This document shows, in pieces, positions 19,239 through 29,630 of a stretch of DNA of 64,000 nt. The stretch spans positions 1 through 64,000 of the forward strand of contig JANQPY010000057.1 of assembly GCA_028285245.1 (NCBI GenBank), in the 5' to 3' direction. Source of the stretch: Gammaproteobacteria bacterium. GTDB taxonomy: Bacteria > Pseudomonadota > Gammaproteobacteria > Steroidobacterales > GCA-2729495. A model generated the notes under the pieces. It was not told where the DNA came from and did not search any database. It worked only from the letters and a program-made list of their open reading frames with translations. The number at the start of each line of letters is the position of its first letter. Position 1 is the first letter of the stretch. The position numbers were made by a program, and so were the translations under genes.

Positions 19239-19535
19239 CTACCGGCTCAGTTTTATCCCGGTTCGGTCTGCCCGCGGCCGGTACAGCACCCCGACATTGC
19301 CGATCTGGGTCACGAGCTCAGCATCGCTGCGACTTGCGATAAGCTGCAGCGTGTCACTCCGCCCGTCCCGATCTCCCCCGCGGCAGCGAACTTTAATCAG
19401 CTCGTGATGTTCAAGCTGGCTTTGCAACTCCGTGAGCAGCGCCTCGGTTACGCCGGCGCTGCCCACCGTTACACAGGGTTTCAAAGCATGCGCGAGGCCG
19501 CGAAGCTGACGTTTTTGCTGGCCACTCAAACTCAT
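19239..19535 (-). CDS. yhbY: RNA-binding protein YhbY (CRS1/YhbY domain)
   Basis: 98 aa, single CRM domain associated with pre-50S ribosomal particles. The family motif GSAGVTEALLTELQSQLEHHELIKVR is intact and the GNVGVLYRP C-terminal strand is present. The ATG at 19535 (MSLSGQQKRQLRGLAHAL) matches family starts. It is divergent from rlmE with a 37-bp gap, a conserved pairing. Confidence 0.94.
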   Translation of the reverse strand: MSLSGQQKRQLRGLAHALKPCVTVGSAGVTEALLTELQSQLEHHELIKVRCRGGDRDGRSDTLQLIASRSDAELVTQIGNVGVLYRPRADRTGIKLSR

Positions 19536-19572
19536 GCGCTGCAGTATAACGGCGCCTCGGGTATGCGCCGAT

Positions 19573-20187
19573 ATGGCCAAGCGATCCGCTAGCTGGCGCC
19601 GCGATCAGCAGAGCGATCCGTATCTGGTGCGAGCGCAGCAGGAGGGCTGGCGGTCGCGCGCCGTTTACAAGCTCGCCGAGATTCATGAGCGGGAACGCCT
19701 GTTTCGGCGCGACGCCGTCGTGATTGATCTGGGCTCGGCGCCCGGCGGTTGGAGCCAGTTTGCAGCGCGGCTGGTCGGCCCGACAGGGCAGGTGATCGCG
19801 GTCGACCTGCTGCCAATGGATCCGGTGCCGGACGTCTCCTTCATCCAGGGGGACTTCGCGGACGAAACCATCTATTCACAGCTGCTGGAGCTCGCCGGCG
19901 AGCGCCGCACGGAGGTTGTAATGTCAGATATGGCCCCCAATATCTCAGGGATACGCTCGGTCGATCAGCCCCGGGCAATGGCTCTCGCGGAGCTGGCCCT
20001 GGAGCTGGCGGAGGGTGTTCTGCGGCCTGGCGGCAATCTCGTGGTAAAGCTGTTTCACGGCGCCGGGTTTGATGAGTTTGTGCGGCAGGTGCGCGAGCGT
20101 TTTGAGCAGGTGAAAGTCCGTAAACCTGAGGCATCCCGGCCGGAGAGTCGCGAGACCTATCTGGTAGCGAGAACCTATCGGTTGTAG
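19573..20187 (+). CDS. rlmE: 23S rRNA 2'-O-ribose U2552 methyltransferase
   Basis: 204 aa (FtsJ/RrmJ). SAM-dependent methylation of U2552 in the 50S A loop. The SAM motif VIDLGSAPGGWSQ is near residue 55, and the K-D-K-E catalytic set is visible in the start region (AVYKLAEIHER), MSDMAPNISG, VVKLFHG and SRETYLVA. The ATG at 19573 (MAKRSASWRRDQQSDPY) fits the family. ftsH follows, the conserved rlmE-ftsH order. Confidence 0.96.
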   Translation: MAKRSASWRRDQQSDPYLVRAQQEGWRSRAVYKLAEIHERERLFRRDAVVIDLGSAPGGWSQFAARLVGPTGQVIAVDLLPMDPVPDVSFIQGDFADETIYSQLLELAGERRTEVVMSDMAPNISGIRSVDQPRAMALAELALELAEGVLRPGGNLVVKLFHGAGFDEFVRQVRERFEQVKVRKPEASRPESRETYLVARTYRL

Positions 20188-20237
20188 TAGTGTCTCAACG
20201 ATATGCCCCAGCAGGCCATTTTTAGCAGGTTAAGTCA

Positions 20238-22154
<1,917 letters not shown>

Positions 22155-22245
22155 GCGCGTCCAGGAACGACCGCCACAACACGATGCGCGGGTCTGCGCG
22201 CTCGTATGTCGCGCGGCTGCGGTCCGCGGCACTTAGCTCAGCCTG

Positions 22246-23070
22246 ATGAACTGGAACTTGCCCGACAGGGCCGCCGGCGACCCCGTGCAGGTCATGGGCA
22301 TTCTCAACGTCACGCCGGACTCGTTCTCGGATGGCGGCGAGTTGCCGACGACAGAGGCCGCAATCAACCGCGCCCGCGAAATGGTTGCCGCAGGAGCAGA
22401 TCTTCTCGACGTAGGGGGAGAATCTACGCGCCCGGGCGCAGAGCCCGTGTCTGAAGCGGAAGAGCTGGACCGGGTGGTGCCCATCATCGAGCGATTAGCC
22501 GCCGAAGTGTCGGTGCCTATCTCCGTGGACACGAGCAAAGCGGCGGTGATGGCCGCAGCGGTTCGGGCCGGTGCCGCTATGATCAATGACGTCAATGCTT
22601 TGCGCGCCGAAGCAGCATTGGCGACTGCCGCCGAGCTTGGTGTACCGGTTTGCCTGATGCATATGCAGGGCGAACCGCGCAGCATGCAGGCTGCGCCTCG
22701 CTATGACGACGTGGTCGCTGACGTAGGAGGCTTCCTGAAGGAGCGCGTCGCGGCTGCCCGGGCGGGCGGTATAGACCCCGACAAGATCTGCGTTGACCCA
22801 GGCTTTGGTTTCGGCAAGAGCCTGGCCCACAACGTGGCGCTGCTGCGAGGCCTCGGCCAGCTGACCAGACAAGGCGAACCTGTGCTGGTCGGACTGTCAC
22901 GTAAATCGATGCTGGGTGAGATCACGGGCAGGCCGGTTGACCAGCGAGTAGTCGGCAGTGCCGCGCTCGCGCTGCTGGCGGCGCAGGCTGGGGCCTCGAT
23001 CGTGCGCGTACATGACGTTGCGCCAACCGTTGATGCCCTGCGAGTATTGGCAGCCGTAACAGGCGGCTAA
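22246..23070 (+). CDS. folP: Dihydropteroate synthase
   Basis: 274 aa. Condenses p-aminobenzoate with dihydropterin pyrophosphate in folate synthesis; the sulfonamide target. TIM-barrel signatures MGILNVTPDSFSDGG, DLLDVGGESTRPG and DPGFGFGKSLAHNVALLRGL are present. It lies between ftsH and glmM, the usual gammaproteobacterial order. Confidence 0.97.
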   Translation: MNWNLPDRAAGDPVQVMGILNVTPDSFSDGGELPTTEAAINRAREMVAAGADLLDVGGESTRPGAEPVSEAEELDRVVPIIERLAAEVSVPISVDTSKAAVMAAAVRAGAAMINDVNALRAEAALATAAELGVPVCLMHMQGEPRSMQAAPRYDDVVADVGGFLKERVAAARAGGIDPDKICVDPGFGFGKSLAHNVALLRGLGQLTRQGEPVLVGLSRKSMLGEITGRPVDQRVVGSAALALLAAQAGASIVRVHDVAPTVDALRVLAAVTGG

Positions 23071-23087
23071 CCCACTGGAAGAGAGTT

Positions 23088-24431
23088 TTGGCCCGGGAAT
23101 TCTTTGGCACGGACGGTATTCGCGGACGCGTCGGTCAACACCCGATGACCGCCGAATTTGCGCTGCGGTTGGCGAGTGCAGCCGCCCAGGTGCTGGCCCC
23201 CGAAGGCGGCCGCGTAGTCATAGGTAAAGACACCCGGGTGTCGGGGTACTTATTCGAGGCAGCTCTGGAAGCTGGCTTTGTGGCGGCAGGTATGGACACG
23301 CTGATGCTTGGGCCGTTGCCCACGCCCGGCATTGCGTATCTCACCCAGGCGCTGGAGGCTGACCTGGGCGTCGTCATCAGCGCTTCTCACAATCCTTACT
23401 ATGACAATGGAATCAAGTTCTTCGATCGGCACGGCGCGAAGCTCCCAGATTCGCTGGAGGAGCAGATTGAGGGGTATTTGAAGGATCCGGCAATTACCCG
23501 TGATTCCATTGAGCTGGGGCGGGCGAAGCGCATTGACTCGGCCATCGAAGATTATCAGCGCTTTGCGTTGTCGTCGGTTTCCAGTGACCTAAGCCTGGAG
23601 CGGCTGAAGATTGTCATCGATTGCTCGCACGGTGCGGCCTACAAAGTTGCCCCGCGAGTGTTGAGTGCTCTGGGTGCTGAGATTGTTCCGATCGGGTGCT
23701 CGCCCAATGGACGCAACATCAACGACGGCTGCGGATCGACAAACCCAGATCTTTTGATGCTAACGGTTCAGGCGGTTCGCGCAGATCTGGGCATTGCTCT
23801 GGATGGCGATGGCGATCGACTGTTGATGGTTGACCATGCGGGACGCCTCATCGACGGGGACCAGCTTCTTTATGTGCTGGCCAACGCGCGGCACAGGGCA
23901 GGTTCGTTGGTCGGGCCGGTGGTCGGTACGCTGATGACCAATCTGGGTCTTGAGCGGGCGTTGGGAGAGCTGGGAATTAGTTTGAAACGCGCCAATGTGG
24001 GCGACCGGTATGTGCTGGAGATGCTCCGGCGCGAGGGTGGTCAGCTTGGCGGGGAAACGTCAGGTCACTTGCTGTGCCTGGATAAGACCACCACCGGAGA
24101 TGGGCTGATCAGCGCGCTGCAGGTTCTGGCGGTTGTTGCGGAGACAGGGCAGTCACTCGCGGAACTCGTCTATCCCATGCGGCGCTTCCCGCAGACGCTT
24201 ATCAACATCCGCACGCCGCAGCGTGTTGATGTCGACTCCACGGCGTCTATCCGCTCCGCAATCGGGGATGCGGAGCGCCGCATCGCGGAACGTGGCCGTG
24301 TGCTGGTGCGCGCCTCAGGCACCGAGCCTGTGCTGCGGGTCATGGTTGAGGGGGAGGATGATGGCGAGGTCACGGCTGTAGCGGAGTCCCTGGCTGACAG
24401 CATCCGGGAGCTGACTGCCACCGAGCATTGA
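23088..24431 (+). CDS. glmM: Phosphoglucosamine mutase
   Basis: 447 aa. Interconverts glucosamine-6-phosphate and glucosamine-1-phosphate for UDP-GlcNAc. The phosphoserine loop ISASHNPYYDNGIKFF (near residue 100), metal loop DGDGDRLLMVD (near residue 240) and C-terminal phosphate loop VRASGTEPVLRVMVEG are intact. It starts with TTG behind AGAGAG. A 90-bp gap follows before tpiA. Confidence 0.97.
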   Translation: MAREFFGTDGIRGRVGQHPMTAEFALRLASAAAQVLAPEGGRVVIGKDTRVSGYLFEAALEAGFVAAGMDTLMLGPLPTPGIAYLTQALEADLGVVISASHNPYYDNGIKFFDRHGAKLPDSLEEQIEGYLKDPAITRDSIELGRAKRIDSAIEDYQRFALSSVSSDLSLERLKIVIDCSHGAAYKVAPRVLSALGAEIVPIGCSPNGRNINDGCGSTNPDLLMLTVQAVRADLGIALDGDGDRLLMVDHAGRLIDGDQLLYVLANARHRAGSLVGPVVGTLMTNLGLERALGELGISLKRANVGDRYVLEMLRREGGQLGGETSGHLLCLDKTTTGDGLISALQVLAVVAETGQSLAELVYPMRRFPQTLINIRTPQRVDVDSTASIRSAIGDAERRIAERGRVLVRASGTEPVLRVMVEGEDDGEVTAVAESLADSIRELTATEH

Positions 24432-24520
24432 TTTCAGCCGGTCCGGTCGCTAACCTTCGCGCCTCTTTTTTTGGCCCCCTGCCGGGGCCCTGTCGGGGCT
24501 AAGCGAGTCCCAGGACTGCG

Positions 24521-25282
24521 ATGCGTACGCCCCTAGTTGCCGGAAATTGGAAGCTTAACGGCAGTCGTCCGGCGAATGCCCAGCTTGTGGATGCGGTGCT
24601 TGCAGGGGTGCCGGCCGCCGGCAAGTGTCGGGTCATGGTATGCCCCCCCTACGTCTACCTGGCAGACATTGCCCAGCGTTTGCAGGGCACATCGGTCGAG
24701 CTGGCAGCTCAGGACGTCGCGGAGCAACCCGACGGTGCCTTTACCGGCGAAGTCTCGGCGGCGATGTTGGCGGAGTTGGGATGCACACACACTTTGATCG
24801 GGCATTCCGAGCGCCGGACGCTGTTTGGTGAGACCGATAACGTCACTGCGGGTAAGTTCATTGCGGCCCAGGAAGCGGGTTTGATACCGATCCTGTGTGT
24901 AGGCGAGACGCTCAGCGAGCGAGAGGCTGGACAGACTCAGGCGGTAGTCGACCGGCAGCTTGCAGCCGTTCTCGATGCCTCGTCTGTGCATGCGCTGGCG
25001 ACCGCCGTGGTGGCGTACGAACCCGTTTGGGCAATCGGCACTGGCCTTACGGCAACACCGGAGCAGGCGCAGGCAGTGCACAGCGCCATTCGGTCTCGTG
25101 TTGCGGCGGCTGATGCTAAAATCGCCGAGAATCTCATTATCTTATACGGCGGCAGCATGAAACCGGGCAACGCTGCCGAGCTATTGGCCATGCCCGATAT
25201 TGACGGCGGCCTGATCGGCGGGGCGTCGCTGGTGGCGGAAGATTTTCTCGCGATTTGCGCCGCCGCTGCAGGAACTGCATAG
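24521..25282 (+). CDS. tpiA: Triosephosphate isomerase
   Basis: 253 aa glycolytic enzyme interconverting dihydroxyacetone phosphate and glyceraldehyde-3-phosphate. The active-site Lys (AGNWKLNGS), His (IGHSERR) and Glu (VAYEPVWAIGTG) and the phosphate loop YGGSMKPGNA are all present. secG follows after 3 bp, so the two are translated from one message. Confidence 0.98.
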   Translation: MRTPLVAGNWKLNGSRPANAQLVDAVLAGVPAAGKCRVMVCPPYVYLADIAQRLQGTSVELAAQDVAEQPDGAFTGEVSAAMLAELGCTHTLIGHSERRTLFGETDNVTAGKFIAAQEAGLIPILCVGETLSEREAGQTQAVVDRQLAAVLDASSVHALATAVVAYEPVWAIGTGLTATPEQAQAVHSAIRSRVAAADAKIAENLIILYGGSMKPGNAAELLAMPDIDGGLIGGASLVAEDFLAICAAAAGTA

Positions 25283-25285
25283 CTT

Positions 25286-25669
25286 ATGGAGCTTGATTTC
25301 ATTGTGAGGCTGGCGCACGTGCTCATTTCATTGGGCATCGTGGCGCTGGTGCTACTTCAGCGCGGCAAGGGTGCCGATGCAGGGGCCGGTTTCGGCGCCG
25401 GAGCGTCAGGTACCGTCTTTGGCGCCAAAGGCTCGGCAAACTTTTTGTCGCGCTCGACCGCTGCACTGGCGACCCTGTTCTTCTTTACCAGCCTTGGGCT
25501 TGCCTATTTGGGCGCGCAGCAGCCGGTAGCGACCAGCATTCTGGACGATCTGGAAGTACCAGCGGAAGAGGCACAGCTTATGCCAACTGAGGACAGCGAG
25601 CTCGAATTGACCGTGCCCGATATGCCTGAGTTGTCGGTGCCAGAAGAGTCCGAGGTACCTGCCGATTAG
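25286..25669 (+). CDS. secG: Preprotein translocase subunit SecG
   Basis: 127 aa inner-membrane subunit of SecYEG. Two hydrophobic segments (about residues 3-22 and 53-72) flank the conserved cytoplasmic loop [24 protein letters not shown]. The C-terminal 50 residues are an acidic, Pro/Glu-rich tail, common in this family. The tpiA-secG-tRNA-Leu-nuoA order is conserved in many Gammaproteobacteria. Confidence 0.95.
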   Translation: MELDFIVRLAHVLISLGIVALVLLQRGKGADAGAGFGAGASGTVFGAKGSANFLSRSTAALATLFFFTSLGLAYLGAQQPVATSILDDLEVPAEEAQLMPTEDSELELTVPDMPELSVPEESEVPAD

Positions 25670-25704
25670 AGGTCCGGTCTCTCTGTGATTGGGCACTGAA
25701 AAAA

Positions 25705-25791
25705 GCCGATGTGGTGGAATTGGTAGACACGCTGTCTTGAGGGGGCAGTGGCGTAACAGCCGTGCCGGTTCGAGTCCGGCCATCGGCACCA
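25705..25791 (+). tRNA. tRNA-Leu(GAG)
   Basis: 87 nt with encoded CCA. The acceptor stem GCCGATG/CATCGGC is perfect. The anticodon stem CTGTC/GGCAG encloses loop TTGAGGG, giving anticodon GAG (reads CUC and CUU). The long variable arm (TGGCGTAACAGCCGT) and the T arm GCCGGTTCGAGTCCGGC are typical of class II Leu tRNAs. Confidence 0.96.
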
Positions 25792-25849
25792 AACGAAGCG
25801 GGCCCCTGGCGGGGCCCGTTCGTTTTCTGCGACGGGGACATTCGGCAAG
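25782..25849 (+). repeat. Direct repeat, copy 1: tRNA-Leu 3' end plus terminator
   Basis: The first 39 bases (25782-25820) are identical to 26156-26194, and similarity with scattered changes continues for about 29 more bases. The repeat comprises the last 10 bases of the tRNA (acceptor strand and CCA) and its terminator. Copies are 374 bp apart. Confidence 0.85.
25795..25826 (+). terminator. Rho-independent terminator of secG/tRNA-Leu
   Basis: Stem CGGGCCCC / GGGGCCCG with loop TGGC (25799-25818), extended by flanking AACGA/TCGTT pairing and ending in TTTT. Confidence 0.85.
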
Positions 25850-25887
25850 GGGTGTTGGCTGGAGGCGGGCGCCGGTTTCGCTGAGCA

Positions 25888-25974
25888 ACCGCTCCGCGCT
25901 TGTTCAGTGCTAATTCGCCCACAGAATGTTTCCGGTCGCCGCTTGGCGACGCCCATAAACATGGGCTCATTGAG
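25888..25974. repeat. Imperfect internal repeat, copy A
   Basis: Aligns over its length with 26063-26148 with a single gap. Shared blocks include CCGCTC/TGCGC near the start, CTAATTCG in the middle and TCATTGAG at the end. It holds a small hairpin GTCGCC/GGCGAC (25935-25950). It could be an interspersed genomic repeat. Confidence 0.55.
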
Positions 25975-25985
25975 GAGTCCGGCCC

Positions 25986-26014
25986 GCCTGACAAGAGCGG
26001 TGCTCTCGTCAGGC
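25986..26014. other. Long hairpin between the two internal repeats
   Basis: A 13-bp inverted repeat with one mismatch, GCCTGACAAGAGC / GCTCTCGTCAGGC, loop GGT. No T-run follows on either strand. Confidence 0.6.
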
Positions 26015-26062
26015 ATCCATTCCGCCACAGATTTCTCTGGCCGCGCCGGAAGCGGCCGCACA

Positions 26063-26148
26063 GCCGCTCTGCGCCTGCGCGGCACTAATTCGGCCTCGAA
26101 TCTTTCCAGTCACCGCGGCGCGCTGCCTGAAAAGATGGCCTCATTGAG
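26063..26148. repeat. Imperfect internal repeat, copy B
   Basis: Partner of 25888-25974, about 175 bp downstream. It ends 7 bp before the second copy of the tRNA-Leu 3' end. Confidence 0.55.
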
Positions 26149-26155
26149 TCATTAG

Positions 26156-26223
26156 ATCGGCACCAAACGAAGCGGGCCCCTGGCGGGGCCCGTTGGTTCT
26201 CTGTGGCGGGGGCATCCGGCAGG
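26156..26223 (+). repeat. Direct repeat, copy 2: tRNA-Leu 3' end plus terminator, without a tRNA body
   Basis: The acceptor end ATCGGCACCA and terminator stem are repeated perfectly, but nothing upstream resembles the tRNA body. The hairpin (26173-26192) is followed by TTGGTTCT, so its T-run is weaker than in copy 1. It may still insulate the nuo operon from upstream transcription. Confidence 0.8.
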
Positions 26224-26246
26224 TGCGTGCACGCCAGCGACGTTGC

Positions 26247-26252
26247 TAGAAT
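26247..26252 (+). promoter_or_regulatory. Candidate -10 box of the nuo operon
   Basis: TAGAAT with a start expected near 26259. The matching -35 (TGCGTG at 26224-26229, 17-bp spacing) is poor, so an activator may be needed. Confidence 0.4.
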
Positions 26253-26279
26253 GCGGGCACCGGCTTGAGGGGACTGGTG

Positions 26280-26636
26280 TTGCTCGCAGGTTACTTACCC
26301 GTAATTGTCTTTCTTGGCATCGCGGCTGCGCTCGGATTACTTCTGATGGGCCTCGGCCTGGCTCTCGGCCGAGGTGAGGCCAGCAGCGAGAAAGATTCTC
26401 CCTACGAGTGCGGTTTCGAACCGTTTGAAGATAGCCGCATGAAATTTGACGTGCGCTACTATCTCGTGGCGATTCTATTCATCGTCTTCGATCTGGAAAT
26501 CGCCTTTCTCTTTCCCTGGGCAGTTTCCCTGGATCTCATAGGCCTTTTTGGCCTGGGCGCCATGGCGATCTTCCTGCTGATTCTCGTGGTCGGCTTTATT
26601 TATGAGTGGAAGAAGGGCGCGCTCGAATGGGATTGA
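26280..26636 (+). CDS. nuoA: NADH-quinone oxidoreductase subunit A
   Basis: About 118 aa membrane subunit of complex I with three hydrophobic segments. The conserved loop [28 protein letters not shown], near the quinone channel, is intact. The start is uncertain: in-frame TTG 26265, GTG 26277 and TTG 26280 all exist; 26280 has the best spacing to GAGGGG (26267-26272) and leaves a leader behind the -10 box. It is the first of fourteen nuo genes in order A to N. The 3' end overlaps nuoB by 10 bp. Confidence 0.93.
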   Translation: MLAGYLPVIVFLGIAAALGLLLMGLGLALGRGEASSEKDSPYECGFEPFEDSRMKFDVRYYLVAILFIVFDLEIAFLFPWAVSLDLIGLFGLGAMAIFLLILVVGFIYEWKKGALEWD

Positions 26637-27154
26637 CTGACCGTGCGGAGACTTTTGGTGCATCGCCGCCAGCGTTCGATACCGATGCGATTCTCCAGGA
26701 GCGCGGCTATGTCGTCACAAAGCTCGATACGCTGATCAACTGGGCACGCACCGGTTCGCTGTGGCCGATGACATTCGGGTTGGCTTGCTGCGCCGTCGAG
26801 ATGATGCAGGCTGGCGCTGCTCGCTACGATTTGGATCGCTTCGGCGTCATTTTTCGGCCCAGCCCACGCCAGTCAGACGTCATGATCGTGGCCGGCACGC
26901 TGACCAACAAGATGGCGCCGGCTTTACGCAAGGTGTATGACCAGATGCCCGACCCGAAGTGGGTCATCTCGATGGGTTCGTGCGCCAACGGAGGCGGCTA
27001 CTATCACTATTCCTACTCGGTCGTGCGAGGTTGCGACCGTATCGTACCGGTTGATGTCTATGTGCCTGGCTGCCCTCCCACAGCAGAAGCCTTGCTCTAC
27101 GGCATTATCCAGCTGCAAAACAAAATCCGCCGCACGCAATCGATAGCCCGGTGA
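26627..27154 (+). CDS. nuoB: NADH-quinone oxidoreductase subunit B
   Basis: 175 aa peripheral subunit carrying the terminal [4Fe-4S] cluster N2 that passes electrons to quinone. The ligand cysteines are seen in [28 protein letters not shown] and [11 protein letters not shown]. The ATG at 26627 overlaps the nuoA end; upstream codons add no family sequence. Confidence 0.97.
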   Translation: MGLTDRAETFGASPPAFDTDAILQERGYVVTKLDTLINWARTGSLWPMTFGLACCAVEMMQAGAARYDLDRFGVIFRPSPRQSDVMIVAGTLTNKMAPALRKVYDQMPDPKWVISMGSCANGGGYYHYSYSVVRGCDRIVPVDVYVPGCPPTAEALLYGIIQLQNKIRRTQSIAR

Positions 27155-27161
27155 GCCACTC

Positions 27162-27866
27162 ATGAGCGAACGTCGCGAGGCGCTGGCGGCCAATCTCTCT
27201 GCGCGCTTTGGAGACCGCTTGCAGCCAGCGCCCGCGGCAGCGAAAGAAATCGCGGTGGATGTGCATCGTGACGAGCTACTTGAGGTTTGCACTACGTTGC
27301 GGGACGACGAAGGTCTGCGCTTTGAGATGCTGGTCGATCTGTGCGGCGTTGACTATCTCGGTTTTGGCGTTGCCGAGTGGCAGACGGAGGATGCGACAGA
27401 CCAGGGGTTTAGCCGCGCTGCCCAACGGGCCACGATTATTCCCGATCCAGACGAGAGCTATCCTCCACAGCGCTTCGCAGTCACCTACCACCTGTTGTCG
27501 CTAAGCCTGAATCACCGCTTGCGCTTGCGCTGCTTCACCGGTGATGCCAATCCACCGATGCTGCCTTCTGTTACAACCATCTGGCAGTCTGCCGACTGGT
27601 ACGAGCGCGAAGCGTTTGATTTGTTCGGCATCCTGTTTGCGGGCCACCCGGACCTCCGGCGTTTGCTGACTGACTACGGATTTATTGGTCATCCGTTTCG
27701 CAAGGATTTCCCCGTCAGCGGAAATCTTGAAGTTCGCTACGATCCGGAGCAGGGACGGGTCGTTTATCAGCCGGTCTCCATCGAGCCGCGTACCCTCGTG
27801 CCGCGAGTCATCCGTGACGACAATCGGTACACCGCCAGCCTGAAGGATCGGCCGCCCGGTGCGTGA
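27162..27866 (+). CDS. nuoC: NADH-quinone oxidoreductase subunit C
   Basis: 234 aa peripheral-arm subunit (30-kDa family). Motifs [39 protein letters not shown] and GHPFRKDFP are intact. It is separate from nuoD, unlike the fused NuoCD of Enterobacterales and Pseudomonas. It overlaps nuoD by 8 bp. Confidence 0.96.
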   Translation: MSERREALAANLSARFGDRLQPAPAAAKEIAVDVHRDELLEVCTTLRDDEGLRFEMLVDLCGVDYLGFGVAEWQTEDATDQGFSRAAQRATIIPDPDESYPPQRFAVTYHLLSLSLNHRLRLRCFTGDANPPMLPSVTTIWQSADWYEREAFDLFGILFAGHPDLRRLLTDYGFIGHPFRKDFPVSGNLEVRYDPEQGRVVYQPVSIEPRTLVPRVIRDDNRYTASLKDRPPGA

Positions 27867-29112
27867 GATTCAGAGCTATACGATGAATTTTGGGCCGCAG
27901 CACCCGGCGGCCCACGGCGTGCTGCGCCTGGTGCTGGAGATGGACGGGGAGGTGATACAAAGCGCAGACCCTCATATTGGTTTGTTGCACCGTGCGACGG
28001 AGAAACTGGCAGAGACCAAGCCATTCAATCAGAGCATCGGCTACATGGATCGGCTGGACTACGTATCCATGATGTGCAATGAGCACGGCTATGTGCTGGC
28101 AATTGAGAAGTTGCTTGGCGTTCAGGTGCCTGTGCGGGCTCAGTACATTCGCGTGCTGTTTGATGAGATCACGCGGATTCTGAATCACCTGATGTGGCTC
28201 GGTGCCCACGGGCTCGATATCGGGGCGATGACCATGTTCCTGTTCTGCTTCCGGGAGCGGGAAGACCTCATGGATTGCTACGAGGCGGTATCTGGTACGC
28301 GTATGCACGCCACCTACTATCGTCCCGGAGGTGTCTACCGTGATCTGCCGGAAGAGATGCCACAGTACTCGGCATCAGAGTTCCGCAATGCAGATGAACT
28401 CGATGCGCTGAATGCCGCGCGCAACGGCTCGCTGCTCGACTTTATCGAAGATTTTGCAAACAGGTTTCCAGCCTGCATTGATGAATACGAGACGCTGCTG
28501 ACAGACAACAGAATATGGAAGCAGCGCACGGTCAATATCGGCGTTGTCTCGCCAGACCGGGCCATGCAGCTCGGCTTTACCGGTCCGATGCTCAGAGGCT
28601 CGGGCGTTGAGTGGGATCTGCGTAAGAAGCAGCCTTACGAGGTGTATGCCGAGCTGGACTTTGATATCCCCGTTGGTGTGAACGGCGATTGTTACGATCG
28701 CTATCTGGTTCGCATTGAAGAGCTTCGGCAGTCAACGCGCATCATTCAACAATGTATCGACTGGCTGCGGGCGAATCCGGGGCCGGTTATGGCCGATGAC
28801 CACAAGCTCGTGCCGCCCGATCGCGCTGAAATGAAAGACGACATGGAGGCGCTGATTCACCACTTCAAGCTGTTTACTGAGGGTTACACGGTGCCGGCCG
28901 GCGAAGCTTATGCAGCAGTGGAGCACCCCAAGGGAGAATTCGGGGTGTACCTGGTTTCGGACGGCGCCAACAAGCCCTATCGCGTTAAGGTTCGAGCGCC
29001 GGGTTTCGCGCACTTGTCTGCGTTGAGCGAGATGGTTGTTGGGCACATGCTGGCCGACGTTGTTGCCGTGATTGGCACCCAGGATATTGTCTTTGGAGAA
29101 ATCGATCGATGA
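27859..29112 (+). CDS. nuoD: NADH-quinone oxidoreductase subunit D
   Basis: 417 aa (49-kDa family), forms the quinone-binding pocket with NuoB. Landmarks are [23 protein letters not shown] at the start, the [20 protein letters not shown] region and the C-terminal [35 protein letters not shown]. It starts with GTG and overlaps nuoE by 4 bp (ATGA). Confidence 0.97.
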   Translation: MREIQSYTMNFGPQHPAAHGVLRLVLEMDGEVIQSADPHIGLLHRATEKLAETKPFNQSIGYMDRLDYVSMMCNEHGYVLAIEKLLGVQVPVRAQYIRVLFDEITRILNHLMWLGAHGLDIGAMTMFLFCFREREDLMDCYEAVSGTRMHATYYRPGGVYRDLPEEMPQYSASEFRNADELDALNAARNGSLLDFIEDFANRFPACIDEYETLLTDNRIWKQRTVNIGVVSPDRAMQLGFTGPMLRGSGVEWDLRKKQPYEVYAELDFDIPVGVNGDCYDRYLVRIEELRQSTRIIQQCIDWLRANPGPVMADDHKLVPPDRAEMKDDMEALIHHFKLFTEGYTVPAGEAYAAVEHPKGEFGVYLVSDGANKPYRVKVRAPGFAHLSALSEMVVGHMLADVVAVIGTQDIVFGEIDR

Positions 29113-29600
29113 CCTCGGCCGTATACGAACTGTCGGCCAGTGTTTGCAATGAGATTGATCGCTGGAAAGCGAAGTTTCCGGAAGGCCGCCAGCGCTCAGC
29201 GGTATTAGCGGCACTCCACGCGGTGCAGCACGAACGGGGGCATTTGGAGCCGGCCGCGCTCGAGGCCGTGGCGCGCTATCTTGATCTGCCGGCCATCCAG
29301 GTGTTTGAGGTGGCGGCGTTCTACTCCATGTTCGAGACCAAGCCGATAGGCCGCCACAGTATTTCTGTTTGCACCAACATTTCCTGCATGTTGCGGGGGG
29401 GCGATGAGATTCTTGAATACGTCCAGGAAAAGCTCGGCGTTGAGCCCGGCCAGACCACTGGCGACGGTCGCTGCTATCTGAAGCCCGAGTGGGAATGTCT
29501 GGCAGCCTGCACAGGTGCACCGATGATGATGGTTGATCACAAGTACTACGAGAATTTAACGCCCGAGCGGGTGGATGAGATTCTGGATGGGCTGGACTGA
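29109..29600 (+). CDS. nuoE: NADH-quinone oxidoreductase subunit E
   Basis: 163 aa subunit of the NADH-dehydrogenase module, carrying [2Fe-2S] cluster N1a. Ligands appear as CTNISC and, about 35 residues later, CLAAC followed by TGAPMM, the thioredoxin-like family pattern. The ATG overlaps the nuoD stop. Confidence 0.96.
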   Translation: MTSAVYELSASVCNEIDRWKAKFPEGRQRSAVLAALHAVQHERGHLEPAALEAVARYLDLPAIQVFEVAAFYSMFETKPIGRHSISVCTNISCMLRGGDEILEYVQEKLGVEPGQTTGDGRCYLKPEWECLAACTGAPMMMVDHKYYENLTPERVDEILDGLD

Positions 29601-29630
29601 AGGCATAGCGGGATTAGAGCGCAATAGTCG

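Larger units (their letters stand above)
25792..26264. other. 473-bp gene-free region between tRNA-Leu and nuoA
   Basis: It contains, in order: the tRNA terminator; a first imperfect 87-bp repeat (25888-25974); a long hairpin (25986-26014); a second 86-bp repeat (26063-26148); a second copy of the tRNA 3' end and terminator (26156-26223); and the nuo promoter region. Minus-strand reading frames across it have no protein-like character and the second repeat contains a stop. This looks like a tRNA-targeted insertion or duplication that has decayed, not a gene. Confidence 0.6.

Noticed and set aside
24468..24502. GC-rich hairpin with T-run between glmM and tpiA as a terminator
   Set aside because: The T-run precedes the stem on the plus strand, and on the minus strand A residues follow; wrong order for either direction.
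25666..26085. 139-aa minus-strand ORF across tRNA-Leu
   Set aside because: It reads the tRNA gene and terminator in antisense; a typical false ORF.
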